Shown here: positions 48,336-59,003 of the stretch, one piece after another
Position numbering within the stretch: the first letter of the stretch is position 1
How the letters are laid out: each line of letters opens with the position of its first letter
Assembly: GCA_027596195.1 (NCBI GenBank)
Contig: JADGJG010000031.1
Coordinates: forward strand, 1 to 64,000
Direction: 5' to 3'
Length of the DNA: 64,000 bases
Source of the DNA: Podochytrium sp. JEL0797
Lineage: Eukaryota; Chytridiomycota; Chytridiomycetes; Chytridiales; Chytriomycetaceae
Position numbers and translations under genes: made by a program
The notes under the pieces: generated by a model
What the model saw: only the letters and a program-made list of their open reading frames with translations
The model's database searches: none
Told to the model about the DNA's origin: nothing

Positions 48336-49398
48336 TCACAACCTCTTGAGAGTCTTTCTCTTGTCTGTCGTCATTTTCGTGTTCCCACTCGCACCGCCCC
48401 CATCCTGATTCGACCCAAACAACGGCACACCGCGTTTCTCCACACCTCCAGCATCCAACACCGCTCGCTTCTTTACCGGCCCACCTCCCATCATCATCAC
48501 AGCATCCTCTTGTGCAGAAGAAATCGCGTTCAACGGATGTTGCAACGACCGCAAATGACCCATTGAACTGACCCGACTCGACCCACCCCCAAACGACCCC
48601 CCACCCTCCACAGCAGCAGCCACCCCCGGCACACTTTCACTCTCCATCTCGTCCTTCCCAACAATCTCCTTATTACGCGCTTCGATCCTCTTCAACACGT
48701 CGGGGGTCAGTAAATCAGGGAACGGGTTCTCTCTTCCTCGCGCGGGACAGGGGAATGCATGGAGAGATGTGATTATTCGCGCGTGGTTTGAAAAGGCTTC
48801 GTAGTCTTCGAGGAGGAGTTTGGCGGCGGGGTCGTTGAGGGCTGAGTCGGGGTTCGGGGCGATGAGGAGGCAGCGGATTGTCTTTTTTTTTTGTTAGGGG
48901 TTGTTGTGAGAGTTTGAAGTGAAAGGAAGGGGGGCGGGGTTGTACCAGCAGGACATGAGCGATTCCGAGGTCCGGTTTCCAATCTTTTTTCAGCGTATTG
49001 ACGCAGATTTCGCCAGACGGGGACACGTTTGGGTGAAAGATTTTGGTATCAATGAAGCCTGGGGTGTGTGAGTGAGTTGCGGCTTCACTTCGTCAAAAGT
49101 GTCAAAACGTCAAAACCTTTTGGCGGGGATTCGGGAAAGTCGGGACCGGGAACCAATCTGATCTTGAAGCATCCGCCGTAGTAAGGTGTTTCTTCTGTAG
49201 ACGGATCGAGGCGCGAGTGAGTTGGGATCTTCGACCTTGGGTCCATCGCATCAAAAACAACAAACCTGGTCCTGCCATCCACGCTTGAATGTCCAGCAAC
49301 TCGGAGGTTTCAATCAGTTTGATGCCCTCAGCGGGTGGTTTGGCGTTGAGGTCGATCAGCTCTCTCATAACAGCCTTGATGGCTTTCGAGTTGGACAT
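48336..49398 (-). CDS. UBE2S: Ubiquitin-conjugating enzyme E2 S (APC/C chain-elongating E2)
   Basis: Exons 49398-49266, 49194-49117, 49058-48946 and 48881-48336 encode 289 residues. UBC fold with [39 protein letters not shown] (catalytic Cys in GEIC) and DLGIAHVLL, followed by [11 protein letters not shown]. Long Ser/Gly-rich tail ending TLKRL, matching the C-terminal basic-Leu-Arg tail by which UBE2S docks on the anaphase-promoting complex. UBE2S adds K11-linked ubiquitin chains to mitotic substrates in animals. It is absent from the model yeasts, so its presence fits an early-diverging fungus. An ACGCGT lies 62 bases upstream of the start. Confidence 0.9.
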
Positions 49399-49459
49399 GG
49401 TCGTTTATTAATGATGATTTTTGGTTGTCCGATTTTTCTTCTCTTTGTTTTTTATCTCA

Positions 49460-49465
49460 ACGCGT
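49460..49465. promoter_or_regulatory. MCB-like ACGCGT element upstream of UBE2S
   Basis: ACGCGT 62 bases upstream of the UBE2S start codon, on a gene expected to be cell-cycle regulated. This is the most plausible of the three such elements in the window. Confidence 0.35.
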
Positions 49466-49519
49466 TTTTTAGATAAATGAGCTCACAAAACAAAAATATA
49501 TTTCTCAATCCACAACACT

Positions 49520-51335
49520 TTACACCACCGATCCAAACACCTTGTTGTAACGCGCAATGCTGGGTCCATACTCCTCATACTGCGCCTTGGTGTGACAGTA
49601 ACTGTGGAACTCAGCCTAAAACATCCCAGCAGGGAGAAAACCGTCAGACACCATAGGGCAACAAAAAATTCCCCCCGCAAAAAAAAACAATTACCGTGTC
49701 CGCCAACAAACTTCCTCCAAACCACACAGCATATCTCTGTCTCTTGTGCTGCACGACATTCACCTCAATCTCCTTCTGCGTCACATTCTGGCCCAACGCC
49801 GAATGCGCCGCGAACGCAGACATTTCCAAACGAGCAGACGTCATTTTCGCAATGTCACGCTCGAGGCGGCGGTTGAAGTCTTTGAACATGGTGGATCCAC
49901 CAGAGAGGACAATGTTCTGTGGGGAAAGAGGTGAGGGGGGTTGCGGAGGCAGAGATTAGCAACGGGCTGAGAAATGGAGGGTTTCAAACGCACCTTGTAC
50001 AATCCTCTTCTCGTATCGATGGGACAACTCTGAATCACTTGGTCCACGACTTCGGGCAGGGGAGTCAAAAAGTCTGAGCTCGCGATTTCGGGGTTGAAGA
50101 AAATTTCGGGGCCCAGGAAACGTTCGAATCCAACGTCGACAGTGTATGGCTGTGTTGGAATCGACAAGAAAAATACGAGGTTTCAGCGACATGACTCAAG
50201 GAAAGGGTGCTCCCATTACGGCAGCCGGCAGTTGGACTTTGCAAAGACACCGAAGCGCCCAAACCACAACAGGAAAAAAAAGCGTGGCGTCACCTTCTTT
50301 GTGACAGAATGCAAAAACTCGCACTTCTTGAACCACTTCAACGGCTCCGCATCGTATTTCGCAAACTCCTTGTCGATTCGAGGACACACGTACGAATACA
50401 TTTCCTTGATTCTCTTGGCCACTTCCATCGATTCTTCGGGCGGGATGCTGTTTTCGCGTTCACGCAGTAATTGCTGCACAAAGTACGTAATGTCGCGACC
50501 GGCGATCGGAATGTGTTTGATGGATGATCCAATGACGTATCCTTCGGCCTGGATGGGAGTGCAAATTGAGAGCCGTGTTGACAACAAAAATATCCCGAGA
50601 GATCCATCAGGGTTTCTACGGTCTCCAGAGGGTGTTCAGAGAAAAACTAGATCTTACCACAGGAATGACGTGGGTCACACCGTCACCCGAGTCAATCACG
50701 GTTCCCGTCAAAGTCTGCTCTCTCTTGCTGGTCCACGAGGCAGCGAGGGCCAACACGGCCTGTACTCCAATGTAGAGACCCTTGATACCGAAGGACTCGA
50801 AAAAGATTTCGGCAGTGTATTCACGGTTCTCGGGGGCATTGAGTGGGGGCTCGGTCTGGGAAGCAAAGGGTCAAAAAATCGGGACAGGTACTACACGGCC
50901 GGAACTCTTACCAGCAGGAAGTAGTGGTCCTCGGGTTCACACCGCATGTACTGGTAAATACAGGCCTGGTGGAACTTTTCCATGTTGTCCCAGTTGTCAA
51001 CCTGTCCGTGGCGCACGGGGTAGGACACGGAGTACGAGTGAGCGTTTGCCATTGCGTCGTCGCCAATGTAAAAGTCGAGGTCCTCGATGCCGCGCTTCGA
51101 CGCGAGGTTCGACGAGGCCTGCTTCGACCCGCCCTGTGCGCTGCTGCCGCCGCCGGGTCCGTCGCGCGTGGCGATCGCCGTGGGGATGATAAACTGCGGG
51201 TCGTTGTTGCCGGCGTACCCCATCTTGGTGTACCTAGTAGTAGTTATTAGGTGGGTGGTGTTTGCGGGCCGTGGTGCCATTATCAATTCTCACGCACCCC
51301 GTCCCGTTGTCAATCACTACTGTCTTGGTGTTCAT
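49520..51335 (-). CDS. ARP3: Actin-related protein 3 (Arp2/3 complex)
   Basis: Seven exons (51335-51298, 51233-50912, 50855-50658, 50548-50294, 50149-49994, 49916-49695, 49615-49520) encode 428 residues, all junctions in frame. Actin fold: [94 protein letters not shown] and [23 protein letters not shown] and the [12 protein letters not shown] block mark ARP3 rather than actin or ARP2. A Ser/Gly insert near residues 40-60 replaces the basic loop of other ARP3s. The protein nucleates branched actin; in chytrids this drives crawling zoospores and endocytosis. Divergent from eS6, sharing about 710 bases. Confidence 0.94.
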
Positions 51336-52048
51336 GCGTGTGAAGGTGTGCTGGCTTGGCCTTGGGTGCGGCTGGTGTGCTTTTTCGAGGGCGAGCGGCT
51401 TTTTTTGCAGTCTCGGTTTGGGGCCAAGGAGACACCTCGCATTTCCTTTTTCCCCTCCTTGATCAGGCTCTTCGCCACTCTCAAAGACAAATTCCTGCTT
51501 CTAGCGCCTTTGCACTGTGCTTGTGGCATTTAAGGAATGTGTGAGTCGCGTCTGGCTTATTGATTTGTATTTTTGCCAAATATTTGGCTGCGACATACAT
51601 TTTAATCCACTGTGTTTGGTATTGCCGCGAGAATGGCAATCTCCTTCATCCACCTCCAGATCAAAAAATCAACCGGCCGAATCGGACCACTGCGTTCAGT
51701 CTCGCACTGGGGAATCCGTCAGGCAAGTATTCCAAAGATCCAGCCACCACTTGATTCAGACTGAGAACTTGTACTGCGGCCTTGGCGGATAAATCGCTCA
51801 AGAGTGAAACCAAAGGCTAGATGCTTCTGGCGCTTCGTTTTCCCAACTTCCGAGCGAGCACGACAGCCGTCCTCATTCAAATCGAAATCGTCCTTTTCCT
51901 TTCCCTGTCATCCTAGCTAACATTGCCACTACTTTTGCGAGAGGAGAACTGCACGAATCCACTTCACTCTTCCAGCCTGAGCTCGTCCAACAAATCCCTT
52001 GGGTGCATTTTTTCAAAGTCCTTTTTTCCTCGCCAGACGACTAACGAG
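51336..52048. other. Shared divergent promoter region, ARP3 and eS6
   Basis: About 710 bases between the two start codons. Pyrimidine-rich tracts near 51890-51905 and 52018-52030 (CCTTTTCCTTTCCC, TTTTTTCC) precede the eS6 start, as often seen for ribosomal-protein gene starts. No separate gene is supported; a 5' UTR intron for either gene cannot be excluded. Confidence 0.5.
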
Positions 52049-53450
52049 ATGAAGGTTCGTTGACGCCACCCGCCCACACCGCGTCACCAGCCATCCGCAC
52101 CACACGACCTACACACCAATACATCAACCAGACGTATCGCATGACAGATGGATGGATTTGAGGCCGTGATGGACGTCATTTGGGGTGGGGATGGAGGATG
52201 GGAGTTTGGAGGTTGGGGATGGCATCTCGTCTGACTTTGGGGGATCGGAATGCGTGAACGGCCTCCCTGTATATCCCTCTGTGTGGACGAAATGCGAAGT
52301 TGGATTCGTGAAAGAAGGAGGAGTTCTGCTGTTGGGGGCATGAACACGGAAGTTTGAGGGCGGGACTCGAAGTGGATACTTGGCCCTTCCCGCGGAAACG
52401 TCTGGACGAATCCTCTCTCTGACCCACGACACAATCTACCTACCACGCACGTATCCTGAGACGTATATACTTAAAAAGGTTTTTCTTTCATTATTTAGTT
52501 GAACATTGCCAACCCAGCTCTGGGCACCCAGAAGATGATCGAGATTGATGACGAGCGCAAGACGTACGTATTTCACAGAATGGCTCAGCGAAACGAATTC
52601 GTAATTGAGTTGAAAATGAGATGTTGGTTCCGGAGGGATCGTCTGCGTGCGAGGGTTATGCAATTGGAGCCAATAAGCTGCGTGAAATCGATGGACGAAT
52701 TATCGAGTTGGATGCGAGCCCCGCGCGAATTCCCCTCTCTCCTGCCACGAGCAACTCGATCCAATCAACTAACGAACCTGTCGATGTTTTAGTCGCATCT
52801 TTTACGACAAGCGCATGTCCCAGGACGTCAAGGCCGACGGCCTTGGCGACGAGTTCAAGGGTTACGTCTTCAAGATCACCGGAGGAAACGACAAGCAAGG
52901 ATTCCCCATGAAGCAGGGAGTCCTCCGCCCCGGCCGTGCCTCCCTCCTCCTCTCCAAGGGTCACTCCTGCTACCGCTCCCGCCGCACGGGAGAGCGCAAG
53001 AGAAAGACAGTCCGTGGATGCATCGTCGCTTCCGACATTGCGGCCCTCTCGTTGATTGTCGTGAAGCAGGGAGACAACGAGATCCCCGGCCTCACGGACA
53101 CGAGCATGCCCAAGCGTCTCGGACCCAAGCGTGCGTCCAAGATCAGAAAGATGTTTGGACTCTCGAAGGAGGATGATGTGCGCAAGTACGTGATTCGTCG
53201 CGAGATTACCCCCAAGAAGGAGGGAAAGAAGCCGTTCACCAAGGCGCCCAAGATTCAGCGTCTTGTGACCCCGCTTACTCTCCAGCGTCGTCGTGCTCGT
53301 TTCGCCTTGAAGAAGAAGGCGCAGGAGGTTGCCCGTGAGGAGGCTGCTGACTACGCCAAGCTTTTGGCCAACCGTGTCAAGGAGAGAAAGGAGAAGAGAT
53401 CCGAGACCCGCAAGAGACTCTCGTCTGTCCGCAAGAGCGCCACTGCTTAA
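52049..53450 (+). CDS. RPS6: 40S ribosomal protein eS6
   Basis: Three exons (52049-52054, 52499-52563, 52793-53450) give 242 residues. The first exon is only the start codon plus AAG, so the protein starts [20 protein letters not shown] once a 444-base intron is removed. Then [68 protein letters not shown] and a basic helical C-terminus ending [11 protein letters not shown]. The C-terminal [10 protein letters not shown] resembles the phosphorylated tail of eS6 (S6 kinase/TORC targets). Both introns (444 and 229 bases) are much longer than elsewhere in the window, a common feature of ribosomal-protein genes in fungi. Confidence 0.96.
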
Positions 53451-54043
53451 GTCTTTTCTGGGGCTTATTTTCTTGGGTGATTTGTTGAGGTGGGGGTGGG
53501 TATCATTGGATTGCTTTGTCCAGTCATGTCCAATAAAGTGAATATTTCAGAACAAATATTTTGATGATGGACGGATGGTTGAGGATTGCGGAGTTCGATG
53601 GTTTCTCTCCGAGTTCACCATTTTTTTCAAACAGTGGGTAATAACAGTAGTAAGCGTATGACGAAGTAGAAACGAAGGTGTTGTAGAACTATACTTTTTA
53701 AAAAGTGGAAACACGCCATCGGTGAGTGGCGGCAAAACATTGGCAAAACACGAGGGGCAGGCGTGGCAAACAGAGAGGATAATGACTGTTTAACTTTTCG
53801 ACGAGGGACGCGAGTTCTGTTGGATTGGGCGCAATTGAAGGAATCACAGAAGCTGAAGTTGAACGGCGCGTCTGATTTGACAGACGCCTTTCACAGCGAC
53901 CGATTCTCCGATGCTTACTTTACATCGCGTTTTTAGTTTATTTCGTAGAGGAAGGGGAGGGGAAATGTGCAAGATCGATTGTTGTCCGAACACGGCGACT
54001 GAATATTTTTTCTGTTTGTTTTTTTTGGCAAACTCAACATCGC
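53451..54043. other. Intergenic region, nothing recognised
   Basis: About 590 bases between eS6 and the remodeler gene: eS6 3' UTR (AATAAA-like at 53531) and remodeler promoter. No gene is credited. Confidence 0.5.
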
Positions 54044-57000
54044 ATGGAGGCCGCCGCAACACCCAGCACTGCCAACGGCACCCCACCCAGCACCGAGGCG
54101 CCTATCGCGACGCCGCCCGCACCATCCGGTGCCCTGGGCACGCCCCTGGTTCTTGTTCCGGACACGCCAGTGCCAAGCGGGTCTGCTGCGACGACGCCGC
54201 GGCTGCGAAACCCGCTGGCTGCCTCGTCGTCTTCTTCGGCCTCGTTTGCGTCGCCGCAGTTCCAGCAGCAGTTGCAGCAGCAGCAACTACAACAGCAGCA
54301 GCAGCTGCAGCAGCAACAGCAGCAGCAGCACCAGTGGGCTACTGCCCTCGCGCGCCCCGCCGCCGCCACGCCCACGGACCACGCGCTGTCGATGCTGATG
54401 GCCACGTTTCCTGCGCTGCCCGTCAACGCCCTGCTGAGCGTGCTCGAGGCGTCTGGCGGCGACGTGCAGCTGGCCAAAAAAAAAATATCTGAGGGCGAGG
54501 GTGCGTAGCCGTGCTGATGTCTCCCACACACAATCTCACTCCTTCAACAGGCCTCCCAAAGAAAAAGAAACTCGTCAAAAAGTCGGACATACCCCTCAAC
54601 CAATTCAATGCCCGCTTCGTGAACCCCATTGCTCCAACCTCGTCTCTCCTCACAAACAACTACCAACTACCATCATCCACCACACAGCAACAACAACAGC
54701 AGTTCCAGCTGCAACAGCAACAGCAAATGATGATGCAGCAGCAGCAGCAGCAGTGGATGCAGCAGATGCAAATGAACCAAATGATGCTGAATGCAGGATT
54801 GAACCCCAACATGGGCATGCCCCTTCCTCGCGGCACCACCCCAGGCAGCGCCGCGCCTGGTACGCCCTTCACAAACCCCCTCATGAACCTGGGCGGCGCC
54901 ACCACCGCCAACCTCAACCCCGCCGCGTCGAATTCCACCACCACCCCTGCTACCCCGCAAAACCCAACCAACAACGGAATCATGGCTCCCATTCCCCAAC
55001 CTGCCCCCACAAACATGTAACCCATGAAAAGCAAACAGCAGCAACTGCAGTATCAACAGCTCCAGTATTTGCAACTGCAGCAACAACAAATGTTTCTGCA
55101 ACGTCAACGCCAAATGCAGCAGCACCAACAGCAGCAGCAGCAACACCCGTTGTTGCAACAACACCCGCAACACTCGACACAGTATTTACTCCAACAAGCG
55201 CGTTTGCAGCAGCAGTACGCGGCTTCCTCTTCGCAACGTCCCGTGGTGTACATGCCGCCCTCGAAACCACTCCTCATGACTTCTCAGGCCGTGTCGAAGC
55301 AGAAGAATCGGAGGAAACGGAACCGCGGGAGTGATTCGGAGGAGGAGGAGGAAGAGACTTTTGATTCGGAGGAGGATGATGATGACGATGATTCGGAGGG
55401 AGGTGGTGGAGGTGGTGGCGGGTACAGGGATCATGACGATGATGCGCGGCAGGCGGCGGTGGAGCAGCAGATGTTTGAGTTTTTTGGTGGGGTGGAGAAG
55501 AAGGAGATGATTGATACGTTGATGTGTACGGAGGAGCAGGCGGATACGATTATTGGTGAGTGTTTTACACGTTGTGTTTTGTGAGGGGTGAGCGGCGAGC
55601 GAGAAAGGAGGAAGAAGCGAGAGAATCGACGCGTTGGACGCACACGTGCGTTCGTGCAACTAATTTATCATGCCTACTCCCCAGAACTGCGCCCCTACGA
55701 ATCCGTCTCGGACATGTACGTGAAATTCGAAATCCACAAACGCGGCAAAAAAAAGATTTCCAAACTCCTCGAAAAATACACGACGCTCATGGACGGGTAC
55801 GACCAGGTCGATCGGTTGATTACGCAGTGTGAGAAGAAGGGTGGGGAGGTGTTGGGGGTGATGCAGAATTGGGTTGAGACGGGGGCGGCGACGAGTCCTG
55901 TGAAGCTTACTTTTACGGATGTTCCTCCGCATCCGATGGCGGCTGGTGCTGTTGCTTCGGATGTTGCTGTTGCTTCGGAAGTTGCTGATTCGGCTGTTGT
56001 GGCTGCTGATGCTGTTGGTGCTGCTGAGGCGGCGGGCGTCAAATCCGAAGCTGGCGAACCTGTGAAGGTTGAGAAGGAGGAAAAGGCGGAGATGGACGTT
56101 GCGGTTGAAACAAAGGAGGAAAAGGCGGAGATGGACGTTGCGGTTGAAACCAAAGAGGAAAAGACGGAGATGGACGTTGTGGTGGACGCGGCCGTCAAGG
56201 CGGAAGTGAATCCTGTTGTCCCTGTCACCACCACTCCCACTATCGTCACCACCACCCTTGCTGCCGTTCCTGCCCCTGAGATGGTCGCGTCTGCACCCAA
56301 CGCGAAAGCAGAAGTCAAGTCGGACCTGACAACGTCCAAGAAGGCGCGAAAGGCCGTGGACGGTGGGGAAGATTTCGACATGAATTCGGAAGCGAGCGAC
56401 GAAGAGAGCGAGGACAGCGAGTCGGACGCTGGGTTGCATTTGACGGGTGTCCCGCGCGGTGGATCGTCCAAGGGCGACATGGAAGACGAGGAAGCCGAGT
56501 CGTCTTTGGCCAAGGACCCTTCTGCCGCGCCTGTGCGGTTTGATCCTGAAAAGTGTTTGAAGAAGCAGCCTGCGAATTTGAACAAGAAGATGCAGTTGAA
56601 GGGGTATCAGCTTGTGGGTGTTAGTTGGTTGAATTTGTTGTATAGTAAGGGGTTGGGTGGGATTCTGGCGGATGAGGTTTGTGGGATTTTTTTTGTTTTA
56701 TGGTGCGCGTGGGAGGAAAGATGTCCGATATTCACGCTTGTCGTTTGTTTGGATTCGCAGATGGGGCTCGGAAAGACGGCCCAAGTGATTGCGTTCATCA
56801 GTTTGCTCAAACAGCAAGGCGATAGAGGTTCTCCTCACCTGATTATCGTGCCTTCATCCACGCTCGAAAACTGGCTGCGAGAGTTTCAAAACTGGGCGCC
56901 GGACCTCACCGTGCTCTCGTACTACGGCTCCCAACTTGAACGCGAAAACATTCGATACAACCTCGCGAACGGAGATTTAGCCGACTACGATGCTGTCGTG

Positions 57001-59003
57001 ACGACGTACAACCTTGCGTCGAGTTCGAAGGAGGACCGCAATTTTTTGAAAAAGTTGAGGCCGCGGAGTATGATTTTGGATGAGGGTCATATGGTCAAGA
57101 ATATGCAGAGTTCGCGGTACCAGAATTTGAATTCGATTCGGACGCCGTTTCGGTTGTTGTTGACGGGTGCGTTTTTTTTTTTGGTTTTGCTTGGGTTCGT
57201 TTCGGGGAACTCAGATTCTTGTGGTTTCTTTTTTTTGTAGGAACCCCACTCCAAAACAACCTCATGGAACTCCTCTCCCTCCTCACATTCATCATGCCGA
57301 AGCTGTTTGCCAACGACGAAGAAGCCCTCAAGCAAATCTTTACGCTCAAAGCCACCAACACGTCTGACGCGACCGTGCTGAGTCGTCAACGGATCCATCG
57401 TGCCAAGCAAATGATGACGCCTTTTGTGTTGAGACGAAAGAAGAAGGATGTGTTGACGGAGTTGCCTCAGAAGACGCGTGAGGAGGTGTTTTGTAAGATG
57501 ACGGAGTCGCAGGATGCGTTGTATCAGGTAATAACAAACGCAAAAAAGGGGGGGGGGGAATGATTCTGGAGACATTTGTGTTTGACCGCTTTTCTTTTTC
57601 AGTCCATCATTGCCGATTGCAAGAAAAATTTATTGGAACGGTCACAAGCTGCCGAGGCTGCCGCAGCACCGCCACCGCCACCTCCCGCTGTCGTCGAAGA
57701 ACCTCCCGAAGAAGAAGAATCCGTTGCCGAAAAGCCGGCTGCCAAACGCGGTCGCAAGGCGGCACCCAAAAAGAAAGCGGCACCCAAGGCACCACCGAAA
57801 CCTCCTGCAGCACCGAAACCCGTGACGGGCGACAACGTGAATGTGTTGATGCAGCTGCGGAAGGCGGCGAATCATCCTTTGTTGTTTAGGAGGATGTATA
57901 CCAGTGATAAGATCAAAGTGATGGCGCGGGAGATTATGAAGGTAAGAAAAACGGATGTGTGTGCGTTTTTTGTGTGTGTTCTGAACTTTAGTTTTCTCTT
58001 CCCCCCCGGCAGGAGGACCAGTACATGGACGCCAACATGGAATACATTCGCGAGGATATGGAATACATGTCGGACTTTGAGCTGCATCGACTGTGTCTCA
58101 ACTTCCCCACGATCCAGCACCACGCGTTGTGCGACGACGAGTGGATGGATTCGGGCAAGATTCAGTGGCTCAAGGAAAAGTTGCCCGAGATGATCAAGCG
58201 TGGGGATCGGGTGTTGATTTTTTCGCAGTTTGTGATCATGTTGAATGGTGAGGGGTTTTTTTTTGGCGGCTTTGAGATTTGGGGGTGCGGTTTTTGCTGA
58301 TTCCTTTTCCCCTACAGTTCTTGAGGCGGTCATGCAAACTCTTGAGATCAAGTTCCTTCGTTTGGATGGGTCGACCAACGTTGTAGAGAGGTTCGGTTTT
58401 TTCACGTTTCTGGGGTGTGGCGGAATGTGGCGATTTTTGACGTTGGATTTCTCGTACCCTCAGGCAATCTCTGATTGATCAATACAACGAGGACGACTCG
58501 ATCGGAGTATTCCTGCTCTCGACGAAAGCGGGAGGTCTTGGCTTGAACTTGACGAGTGCGAATGTGGTCATTATTCACGATATGGTGAGTGCGACATTTG
58601 GAGTCGGCCCCTTTTTTTTGTACTCTTAGAGGAAATTAACATACGAACACCCCAGGACTTCAACCCCCACAACGACGCCCAAGCCGAAGACCGAGCACAC
58701 CGCGTCGGCCAAGTGCGCAACGTATCCGTCATGAAACTCGTGGTCTCCGGATCCGTCGAACAACACATTCTCTCGCTCGCCAACACGAAGCTCAAGCTCG
58801 ACAAGAGTTTACAGCAAAAGACGGAAGTCGAGGAAGACGACGAAGACGCGTCTGTGGATGGGAAGCCGGTGGCCAAGAAGGGAAAGAAGGCCAAGGAGGA
58901 GGCGGAGGCGGCGAAGGCCAAGTTGTTGGAGGAGGAGAGTGTTCCGAGTGTGGCGGATGATAAGAAGTTGATGGAGATGTTGAGGAGTGAGTGGAAGGTG
59001 TAA
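54044..59003 (+). CDS. Fun30/SMARCAD1-type SNF2 chromatin remodeler, reading frame split by in-frame TAA
   Basis: Exons 54044-54500, 54551-55555, 55685-56676, 56761-57166, 57241-57527, 57603-57941, 58013-58247, 58318-58390, 58464-58584, 58656-59003; about 1420 codons if the TAA at 55018-55020 is passed over. Seen: CUE ubiquitin-binding domain (about 109-150, [20 protein letters not shown]), poly-Gln stretches, acidic region, SNF2 ATPase with ILADE/MGLGKT (split by an intron), [10 protein letters not shown] (the DEGH box of this subfamily), [15 protein letters not shown], and the helicase C lobe with [15 protein letters not shown] and [11 protein letters not shown] Pro/Lys-rich insert sits between the lobes. 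The TAA lies in the Gln-rich linker; the frame continues at once with CCC ATG. Either the CUE part and the ATPase part are made separately, or the stop is read through, or it is a base error. Confidence 0.88.
54255..54333 (+). repeat. CAG/CAA glutamine repeat in the remodeler N-terminus
   Basis: Imperfect CAG/CAA array encoding a Gln-rich stretch, with further arrays at about 54685-54750 and 55033-55150 on either side of the in-frame TAA. Confidence 0.8.
56077..56193 (+). repeat. Three tandem 39-base coding repeats in the remodeler
   Basis: Three consecutive 13-residue units ([13 protein letters not shown] type), the third diverged ([12 protein letters not shown]). They lie in the acidic linker before the ATPase and keep frame. 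Confidence 0.85.

Noticed and set aside
52160..52235. Possible C/D snoRNA in the first eS6 intron (GTGATGG ... CTGA)
   Set aside because: The C box deviates from RTGATGA and I found no convincing terminal stem or guide.
52564..52792. Coding-looking stretch inside the second eS6 intron ([20 protein letters not shown] frame)
   Set aside because: The eS6 protein is complete and conserved without it, and the flanking splice sites are strong; a chance open frame.
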